From an uncultured Erythrobacter sp. (GTDB lineage: Bacteria > Pseudomonadota > Alphaproteobacteria > Sphingomonadales > Sphingomonadaceae): a stretch of 5,111 nt of DNA. Shown in pieces: positions 1 through 4,423 of this stretch. The stretch spans positions 1-5,111 of the forward strand of contig CAMYIQ010000074.1 of the NCBI GenBank assembly GCA_947258465.1, read 5' to 3'. Position numbers and translations under genes: made by a program. Positions within the stretch are counted from its first letter, which is position 1. Each line of letters begins with the position of its first letter. The notes beneath the pieces were generated by a model, which was not told where the DNA came from, searched no databases, and saw only the letters and a program-made list of their open reading frames with translations.

Positions 1-191
1 ATCCTATTGCAGCCCTCCATCATTTCGCTCATCTGGCCCATCATATTCATCATGCTGTCCTGGCCCATTTTGTTGGAGCCCATCATGGAGTTGCCGGGTT
101 CCTGTGATTCATGGGCGTGGAGTGCGGAAGCAAAGGTGAGGCCTGTGAGAATGGCACTTGCAACAGCAAAAGCTTTGAACGATTTACGCAT
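1..191 (-). CDS. Secreted small Met-rich protein (3' end beyond window)
   Basis: I recognise no named family; it resembles the short Met-rich periplasmic proteins often seen in copper loci. The first 63 residues are visible and the frame runs open off the left edge. Residues 1-26 form a Sec signal peptide: MRKSFK, a hydrophobic core, then small residues with possible cleavage after ASA (23) or LHA (26). The exported part is dense in Met (MM at 36-37, 47-48, 50-51 and 57-58) and ends in view with EGCNR, so Met and Cys could bind Cu(I). The start ATG lies inside the last codons of the upstream gene (8-nt overlap), with an AAAGGA ribosome site about 9 nt before it, which suggests translational coupling. 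Last gene of the operon in view. The coding call is firm; a copper role is inferred from composition and context. Confidence 0.82.
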   Translation of the reverse strand, partial: MRKSFKAFAVASAILTGLTFASALHAHESQEPGNSMMGSNKMGQDSMMNMMGQMSEMMEGCNR

Positions 192-609
192 CGGTCGGGT
201 TCCTTTCTTTGGTGTGGTTTGGGTCTGAAACTGAAGAAATGGCGGCGCCTCCACTCACGGAGGTCACCCGATCAGGTGTTGTGTCGAGAGAATCGACTTG
301 GGTCGCGGGTTTTTCGTCCTCGGGTTCCACCGGGTCGGCATTTCGCGCGGCAGTCGAGCACGACTTGCCGCCTGATCGGTTCATACACAAGCCGAGGGCG
401 CACATGGCGAGACAGGGCAACACGCTGATCAAGATTGGCGCGATGCCGGCAGCGGCCAACCAACTCCAGTTCAACGCCAGGCCCGCTGTGATCGCCAGTC
501 CGGCGAGCACGAGCAGACCGCGTCGGCTGCCGAGGTAGTAGCGAAGTGCATAGAGCAGGTCGCGACCGAGCGACCCGTCTTCAGATTGTGATCGTCGTGT
601 GGTGGCCAT
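184..609 (-). CDS. Two-span inner-membrane protein with intramembrane Cys cluster
   Basis: A 141-residue protein of a family I cannot name. A basic, Ser-rich cytoplasmic-looking N-terminus (1-30) is followed by two close hydrophobic segments, about 31-48 and 51-76. The second carries Cys at 66, 70 and 75 with Met at 69 and 76 (LPCLAMCALGLCMN), and a further Cys sits at 84. The tail (85-141) is polar, acidic, low in complexity and probably disordered. Clustered Cys/Met in a helix could be a Cu(I) or thiol-redox site, but that is inference. The start ATG at 609 has an AAGGA ribosome site 6 nt upstream and lies 12 nt after the TlpA-like gene. The stop overlaps the start of the next Met-rich gene by 8 nt. 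Small membrane proteins of this kind (compare DUF2933) occur in copper clusters, but I do not see enough to assign that family. Confidence 0.83.
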   Translation of the reverse strand: MATTRRSQSEDGSLGRDLLYALRYYLGSRRGLLVLAGLAITAGLALNWSWLAAAGIAPILISVLPCLAMCALGLCMNRSGGKSCSTAARNADPVEPEDEKPATQVDSLDTTPDRVTSVSGGAAISSVSDPNHTKERNPTDA

Positions 610-621
610 GGAGGTTCCTTT

Positions 622-1230
622 TCAGTTCGAGGTCAGATGGGTTTTGAGGAATGCGATCATCGCGGGCGCATCCCACTCAGTCGGCCCGACAAGCCTTCCC
701 AATTCGCGACCTTTGCTGTCGATGAGAAGCGTCGTCGGTAGTCCTGGCGCCTGCAGGTCAATCGAGACCCGCATTGAGGTGTCGATGTAGAGGCCAAGAT
801 GTTCGATATCGGTCTCGGCGTAGAATTTCCGAACCACCTCCGATCCAGCCCGATCGATTGAAAGCGGCACGACTTCAAAGGCCGGGCCTCCGAGTTTTGC
901 TTCAAGCGCGTCGAGTGTCGGCATTTCCTCGCGGCAGGGCACACACCAGGTCGCCCAGATGTTGAGGAGTACGGTCTTGCCTCGCAAATCGGCCAGTGCA
1001 AGAGACTCACCGTTCCCGTCCTCAAACTTGATTTCGGGAAGTGACCGCGGCGCCTCGTGTATCACGAAGGATCGGGTCGAGGCCGTCTCAGCCGGCGTGT
1101 CACCTTGCGGTGCACGCGTTTGCGTATCGCCGCTGAAATATATAGCACCAACGATCGCGGTCCCAGCCAATGCGAGAGTTCCTGCCGCCAGAAATACGAT
1201 CGTGCGCTGTCCATGCAGGAGGATGCTCAT
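622..1230 (-). CDS. TlpA/ResA-family thiol-disulfide oxidoreductase
   Basis: A 202-residue membrane-anchored thioredoxin-fold protein facing the periplasm. Residues 9-32 are an N-terminal anchor, 33-60 a linker, and about 64-200 the thioredoxin-like domain. The active site WCVPC is at 95-99, within NIWATWCVPCREEMP, which is typical of TlpA/ResA proteins; the cis-proline loop is GLPTT with Pro 165. The fold-typical LRGKTVLLN strand precedes the active site. Such proteins reduce disulfides in exported proteins, including apocytochrome c and copper-site proteins of cytochrome oxidase. The start ATG overlaps the stop of the upstream CcmG-like gene by 4 nt (ATGA), with GGAG 7 nt before it, so the two thioredoxins are made together. 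A WCVPC site fits a general reductant or copper-site thiol reductase. The family is sure; the target is unknown. The cytochromes, CopG and the Cys-containing membrane protein of this operon are candidates. Confidence 0.95.
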   Translation of the reverse strand: MSILLHGQRTIVFLAAGTLALAGTAIVGAIYFSGDTQTRAPQGDTPAETASTRSFVIHEAPRSLPEIKFEDGNGESLALADLRGKTVLLNIWATWCVPCREEMPTLDALEAKLGGPAFEVVPLSIDRAGSEVVRKFYAETDIEHLGLYIDTSMRVSIDLQAPGLPTTLLIDSKGRELGRLVGPTEWDAPAMIAFLKTHLTSN

Positions 1231-1832
1231 TGGCCGTCTCCTAGTGCGCTATCGCCCTTCGCCTGACGGCGCAGTTCCTCCACGAGCGGTAGGATGATGC
1301 CGGTGAGTGCTTCTTCGTTCACAGGGCCTATGTGCTTGTAGGCAACACGCCCGTCGGCGCCGATGACGAATGTCTCGGGCACCCCATAGACACCCCAATC
1401 GATGGCCACGCGTCCGCTGATGTCGGCCCCGGTGCGTGTGTAGGGATCGCCAAGGCTGTCCAGCCACTTCGCCGCATCGTCCGGCTGATCCTTATAGTTG
1501 AGACCGTGTAGCGGCACGATTCCTTGCGCCGCGAGCTTCATGAACAGGGGATGCTCATCGCGGCAAGCAACGCACCAGGAGGCGAAAACATTGACCAAGG
1601 AGACTTCGCCCATGAGATCGGTGCTCGACAGGCCAAGCGTCCGGCCCTTGACCGGTGGCAGCGTGAACTCGGGCACGGCCTTGCCGATAAGCGTAGACGG
1701 CAGGGTGCTTGGATCACGCGTGAGCCCCCAGGCCAGCACCACGCCGAGCACGGTCGCTACAGCAAGAGGCAGGAAGGCCAGGATAGTGCGGCGGCGCATC
1801 GGAGGCATGGGGTATTCATCGGCGCTTCTCAT
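1227..1832 (-). CDS. ccmG: CcmG/DsbE-type cytochrome c biogenesis thioredoxin
   Basis: A 201-residue inner-membrane thioredoxin of the CcmG (DsbE, CycY, HelX) type, which keeps the CxxCH cysteines of apocytochrome c reduced for heme attachment in the periplasm. After a basic N-terminus, residues 17-36 are the membrane anchor. The GKAVPEFTLPPV entry to the domain is at 50-61, the active site WCVAC at 86-90 (FASWCVACRDEHP), and the CcmG-typical acidic cis-Pro loop GVYGVPETFVIG at about 147-158. The start is set at 1832: it overlaps the cytochrome stop by 4 nt (ATGA) and has AAGGGGG 6 nt upstream. An ATG at 1892 would run 64 nt into the cytochrome gene. No other ccm gene is in view, so this is probably a dedicated or second copy serving the two cytochromes of this operon. 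The name rests on motif recognition; a close DsbE-like relative with another partner is possible. Confidence 0.93.
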   Translation of the reverse strand: MRSADEYPMPPMRRRTILAFLPLAVATVLGVVLAWGLTRDPSTLPSTLIGKAVPEFTLPPVKGRTLGLSSTDLMGEVSLVNVFASWCVACRDEHPLFMKLAAQGIVPLHGLNYKDQPDDAAKWLDSLGDPYTRTGADISGRVAIDWGVYGVPETFVIGADGRVAYKHIGPVNEEALTGIILPLVEELRRQAKGDSALGDGQ

Positions 1833-2311
1833 GATCCACCCCCTTCTTTGGCCGTTATGCGGGCCTGGAAGCCCCGCTCCCGTTCGGGCCAAGTGCTCTT
1901 GATAAAGGCCAGAACCGCGGCGATTTCGTGATCAGACAGGATACCCTCGAAGGCGGGCATGTCGCTTTCATAGCCGGGCACGATGGCGCTCACACCGAGC
2001 TTGGTGATTGTGAACAACTGGCGGTCGGCATGGTGCCAGGTATGGCCGCTGGCATCGTGCGGCGGCGCGGGCATGCGGCCATTCTCGTTCCGCCTGCGCC
2101 AGTCGGGCTGGCCTTTTAGGGTCTCCCCGTGGCAGGAGGCGCAACTGGCGGCGTAGACCTCCTGACCCAACTCAAGCTGCGCTATGGTGACCGGCTCGCC
2201 GAGAAAGGTCAGGCTCTCCTCGTCCGGCGCTTGTTGAGCCGCCGCTATCCAACCTGCCGCGCCGATCACGGCCACAAGAGCAGCAGCTGCGCCCCAGCCC
2301 CGCCGAGTCAT
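1829..2311 (-). CDS. Class I cytochrome c with His-rich insert
   Basis: A 160-residue exported mono-heme cytochrome c. Residues 8-27 are a hydrophobic signal peptide or anchor. The heme-binding motif CASCH is at 57-61, preceded by LGQEVYAAS. The distal heme ligand is probably Met 118 in YESDMPAFEGILSDHE, followed by the usual C-terminal helix (IAAVLAFIKSTWPE). Between them is GRMPAPPHDASGHTWHH (78-94), with His at 85, 90, 93 and 94, a motif I associate with cytochromes from copper loci. The protein should carry electrons in the periplasm. The start at 2311 is chosen because GGAGGG lies 4 nt upstream and the ATG overlaps the preceding small gene by 4 nt (ATGA); the frame stays open to an ATG at 2470, but that stretch has no signal peptide and lies over another gene. 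The next gene, CcmG-like, overlaps its stop by 4 nt. Redox partners are unknown. Confidence 0.94.
   Translation of the reverse strand: MTRRGWGAAAALVAVIGAAGWIAAAQQAPDEESLTFLGEPVTIAQLELGQEVYAASCASCHGETLKGQPDWRRRNENGRMPAPPHDASGHTWHHADRQLFTITKLGVSAIVPGYESDMPAFEGILSDHEIAAVLAFIKSTWPERERGFQARITAKEGGGS
1839..1845 (-). promoter_or_regulatory. Shine-Dalgarno site fixing the CcmG-like start
   Basis: AAGGGGG on the coding strand, 6 nt before the ATG at 1832. Together with the ATGA overlap with the cytochrome stop, it decides this start over the upstream ATG at 1892 and the internal ones at 1808 and 1799. Confidence 0.75.
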
Positions 2312-2448
2312 CCAGCCCTCCGCAGATACTTGATCAGCGCCGCCGCCGCGAGGACCAGCACCGCAATCAGCAGCAGGAGGACCAGTCCACCGCCCAACAT
2401 CATGCCCATCATGGGCCCGTCCATCATCTGGCTCATGCAGTCGCCCAT
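2308..2448 (-). CDS. 46-residue Met-rich single-span membrane protein
   Basis: A very short gene, easily overlooked. The protein starts MGDCMSQMMDGPMMGMM: seven Met after the initiator and a Cys in the first 17 residues. A Gly-rich turn and one strongly hydrophobic helix (about 21-39, Leu/Val/Ala) follow, then a basic tail KYLRRAG. The positive-inside rule places the basic tail in the cytoplasm and the Met/Cys head in the periplasm, where it could bind Cu(I); this is inference. A strong ribosome site, AAGGAGG, sits 7 nt before the ATG. The start overlaps the upstream stop by 1 nt (TGATG) and its own stop overlaps the cytochrome start by 4 nt (ATGA), which is strong evidence for real translation. 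It recalls short Met-rich or SHOCT-type proteins of metal loci but has no SHOCT tail. No named family is assigned. Confidence 0.85.
   Translation of the reverse strand: MGDCMSQMMDGPMMGMMLGGGLVLLLLIAVLVLAAAALIKYLRRAG
2316..2321 (-). promoter_or_regulatory. Shine-Dalgarno site fixing the cytochrome start
   Basis: GGAGGG on the coding strand, 4 nt before the ATG at 2311 (spacing a little short). It decides the cytochrome c start in favour of 2311 over the open upstream ATG at 2470, in agreement with the signal peptide that follows. Confidence 0.75.
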
Positions 2449-2984
2449 CAGCCTGCCTCCTTCCCGTCATCCCGCCAGGCCACTACCCAGGCGGCAACTA
2501 GTGCGAAGAGGACATGGCCGACGAGCGCCACCCAAGTGATCCCGGTGAAATTGAGGAAAGCCGGATTACCCGCAACGAGATGCGCCATGACGTAGAGCGC
2601 AAAGACCCAAAGCAGAACGCCGTAGAGGCTGGCGGGAACGACCCAGCTGAGACTTGGCGCCAAGGTGCGGGCGATCGGCCGTGCGACGACCATCCAACCG
2701 AGCGGATAGGCGACCATGCCTGCGAAATAGTGCAAAAATTCCGCGCCTGGTCTGTATGTTGTGCCAAACAGTGTCTGGATCACATTGTTGGCCAGCGGAA
2801 CCGGCGCTAGGTTGGCGAAACCCAGGATCGGACTCAGGCTCTGCCCGAAGAAGTCAAAGGCGACGGTTGCGCACGCGCCAGCCAACAACATGGTGACAAT
2901 GCCAGGCAGTGTGAACAGTGTTTGGATGGCACCCGTGAAGGCGGAACCCAAGGTCGTTTGCGAATTGGCTACAGAGTCATTCAT
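2448..2984 (-). CDS. Multi-pass inner-membrane protein, unknown family
   Basis: A 178-residue integral membrane protein that I do not recognise. It has about four to five hydrophobic segments: roughly 22-47, a weaker one at 52-74, 84-106, 113-138 and 147-170. Its N-terminus is short and polar, and it ends with a charged tail (RDDGKEAG). Histidines lie in or near membrane segments at 85 (FLHYFAGMVAYPLGW), 135 (VMAHLVAG) and 157 (LVGHVLF) and could ligate heme or metal, though no family pattern proves that. The start ATG at 2984 has AAAGG 9 nt upstream; that site lies in a possible hairpin in the 34-nt gap after the CopG-like gene, the longest gap in the operon. Its stop overlaps the start of the 46-residue gene by 1 nt. 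Possible roles are a membrane electron-transfer or copper-transport subunit, but this is speculative. Confidence 0.88.
   Translation of the reverse strand: MNDSVANSQTTLGSAFTGAIQTLFTLPGIVTMLLAGACATVAFDFFGQSLSPILGFANLAPVPLANNVIQTLFGTTYRPGAEFLHYFAGMVAYPLGWMVVARPIARTLAPSLSWVVPASLYGVLLWVFALYVMAHLVAGNPAFLNFTGITWVALVGHVLFALVAAWVVAWRDDGKEAG
2456..2462 (-). promoter_or_regulatory. Shine-Dalgarno site for the 46-residue gene
   Basis: AAGGAGG on the coding strand, 7 nt before the ATG at 2448. It is among the strongest ribosome sites in the window and lies inside the 3' end of the upstream membrane-protein gene. It is the main evidence that the very short downstream frame is translated. Confidence 0.85.
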
Positions 2985-2990
2985 CGGAAT

Positions 2991-3020
2991 AGACCTTTAT
3001 GCCGTTAGATCCAAAGGACT
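2991..3020 (-). repeat. Imperfect inverted repeat over a ribosome-binding site
   Basis: On the coding strand AGTCCTTT and AAAGGTCT, separated by 14 nt, can pair with a single T-T mismatch. The right arm contains AAAGG, the only plausible ribosome site for the membrane protein starting at 2984, and the left arm overlaps the stop of the CopG-like gene. It has no U-tract and is weak, so it is not a terminator. It could mildly limit or couple translation. Pairing is seen in the sequence; function is not shown, and chance is possible. Confidence 0.25.
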
Positions 3021-3465
3021 AAGTGCGCAGCGTGCCGGTTTTTGTCTGCGCCATGCCTGGGGCATTGTTGGGCATGCCCGGCAAGGTGATGCCGGTGACG
3101 TCGGGACGTTCCTCAAGCAGCCGCTCAATGATCTCAACCGGCACGAGGCCGCTCACGACATAGCCGTCGATCTCGGCAAGGTGGCAGCCAAGTCCCTTCT
3201 CGGGGACTCCGGCGTCGATCGAACGCCGATCGAAGTTAGGGTCATCGACACGCGTCACCACGTAGCCGTTGTTCTCCAGATAGTCCGCATAGGTATCGCA
3301 GCACCCGCAGCCTGGATCGCGCCAGATGGTAATCGCCTTTTTTTCCGAAGCCGCTGCAACGGATGATCCTTGCAGGAGCCCGCTTGACGAACCTAGAGAC
3401 CAAAAGGAGATCCCTGCGACCGCAATCACTGCTATGGCGCCTACGCTAAATAACTTCTTGTTCAT
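3019..3465 (-). CDS. copG: DUF411/CopG-family periplasmic copper protein
   Basis: A 148-residue exported protein of the DUF411 family; members called CopG bind copper in the periplasm and are linked to copper resistance. Residues 1-39 are a signal peptide or anchor (MNKKLF, then a hydrophobic stretch). The mature domain opens with ITIWRDPGCGCC, the CxCC metal site at Cys 53, 55 and 56, followed by GCHLAEIDGYVVSGLVP (Cys 94, His 95), ERLLEERPDVTGI and the family-typical PGMP...APGM end (129-138). The usual GHVP is GLVP here, so one expected His (position 107) is Leu. The start ATG has GGAG 6 nt upstream and lies 11 nt after the propeller gene. The first codons include TTA and other AT-rich choices, unlike the GC-rich neighbours. 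The family is secure. The symbol follows family use; copper binding by this copy is inferred. Confidence 0.95.
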   Translation of the reverse strand: MNKKLFSVGAIAVIAVAGISFWSLGSSSGLLQGSSVAAASEKKAITIWRDPGCGCCDTYADYLENNGYVVTRVDDPNFDRRSIDAGVPEKGLGCHLAEIDGYVVSGLVPVEIIERLLEERPDVTGITLPGMPNNAPGMAQTKTGTLRT

Positions 3466-3476
3466 GACATTCTCCG

Positions 3477-4421
3477 TTAAACGCGCGCGAGCGCGGTCCA
3501 GTTCATGCCGCCATTGCGGCTCTCAATGAGGCCGTCACCGGTGATGGCGACGACAAAATCGGCATTGTTGGGATGGACAGCGACGCCCAGCGCACGCGTG
3601 TTCAACTTTTGTGACCATCGGACACCTGCATCCTGCGAATCCCAGATTCCTGATGGCAGCGCGGCGAAAAGCCGGGTGGGCAGCGAAGGTGCGCTCACCA
3701 ACGCCTTGATCGTCTCGCCTCCAGGAAGGGGCGCCTCCATTGGTGTTGGTTCCCCCGAGACAAGCGCGTCCATCGCATCACCTGGCTGCACGTCCTGCCA
3801 GCGGCAGAAGCAATCTGGTACACGGGTGAGCCCCAGTTCGGTCCCGGCATAGATCCATATGCCGCCCATCCCCGTTGCCAGATCGACAGAGGCCAATGCG
3901 GTCAGGTCACGTTCGGCCTTTGCGAGCCATGGCCGGTCCATTGCGAGGGCCCAAGACTGACCGGCATCGTCACTTTTCCATAGGCCGTCGCCGAGAATGG
4001 CGGCATAGAATGTATCCGGCTCGGCCGCTGCGACGGTCACTGCTGTTGCCGGGGCGTCGGGCAAGCCCTTGCTTTTCGCCTCCCAACCGTACCCTCCGTC
4101 TTCAGAGAGGGCGACGCCGCCGCTCGTGAGACCGGCCAAAATCCGGCCGGGCCGACCCGGGTGCGTCGCAAGTGAGAGGATGTCCCCCGGGGTTGGAACG
4201 GGCAACGGCGACCAGTCACCATCGTTTCGTGACAGAGTGCTGTCCGCCAGGATCAAGGCATCACTATCGAAAGCGATCGCTCGACCGGGTGATTTGGGTG
4301 CCGCGCGAAGGTTGAACGGCAGGCCGCTAAACCCAACGCTGGCCCCCATGGCGCCAAGGAAGACACGTCTGGAAAGTCGAGTGGAAAATTTGCGCGTGGT
4401 TGTCATGTTGTAGTCTTTCAT
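3477..4421 (-). CDS. Tat-exported Asp-box (BNR) beta-propeller protein
   Basis: A 314-residue exported protein of the BNR/sialidase-like or VPS10-like propeller type. The N-terminus has a twin-arginine signal, SRRVFLG at 17-23, then a mild hydrophobic stretch ending near LRAA (38-41), so it should fold in the cytoplasm before export. Four Asp boxes are visible: SEDGGYGW (106-113), SDDAGQSW (150-157), SQDAGVRW (262-269) and SRNGGMNW (301-308), with a degenerate one at 64-70. Repeats of the HPGRPGRILAG and EPDTFYAAI kind precede them. A CFC pair (Cys 204, 206) could bind metal. I see no sialidase arginine triad or FRIP motif, so an enzyme role is doubtful; protein binding or scaffolding is more likely. 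It starts 2 nt after the cytochrome stop with a weak ribosome site. An ATG at 4406 also keeps the Tat motif and could be the true start. Confidence 0.9.
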   Translation of the reverse strand: MKDYNMTTTRKFSTRLSRRVFLGAMGASVGFSGLPFNLRAAPKSPGRAIAFDSDALILADSTLSRNDGDWSPLPVPTPGDILSLATHPGRPGRILAGLTSGGVALSEDGGYGWEAKSKGLPDAPATAVTVAAAEPDTFYAAILGDGLWKSDDAGQSWALAMDRPWLAKAERDLTALASVDLATGMGGIWIYAGTELGLTRVPDCFCRWQDVQPGDAMDALVSGEPTPMEAPLPGGETIKALVSAPSLPTRLFAALPSGIWDSQDAGVRWSQKLNTRALGVAVHPNNADFVVAITGDGLIESRNGGMNWTALARV

Positions 4422-4423
4422 GT

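Noticed and set aside
1833..1892. Upstream start for the CcmG-like gene at 1892
   Set aside because: It would overlap the cytochrome gene by 64 nt and put 20 unlikely residues before the anchor; the ATGA junction and AAGGGGG site support 1832.
2312..2470. N-terminal extension of the second cytochrome c from an ATG at 2470
   Set aside because: The added 53 residues have no signal peptide, lie over the 46-residue gene and the end of the membrane-protein gene, and the ATG at 2311 has its own ribosome site and a signal peptide directly after it.
2985..3018. Rho-independent terminator between the CopG-like and membrane-protein genes
   Set aside because: The inverted repeat is weak, AT-rich, has a 14-nt loop and no U-tract after it.
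2761..3366. Long plus-strand open frame of 201 residues
   Set aside because: It is antisense to the CopG-like and membrane-protein genes, shows no recognisable domain, and is a GC-rich shadow; the same holds for plus-strand frames at 1498-1902, 1524-1931 and 4400-4864.
3477..4421. Calling the propeller protein a sialidase
   Set aside because: Asp boxes are structural and occur in many propellers; I see no FRIP motif or catalytic arginine set.
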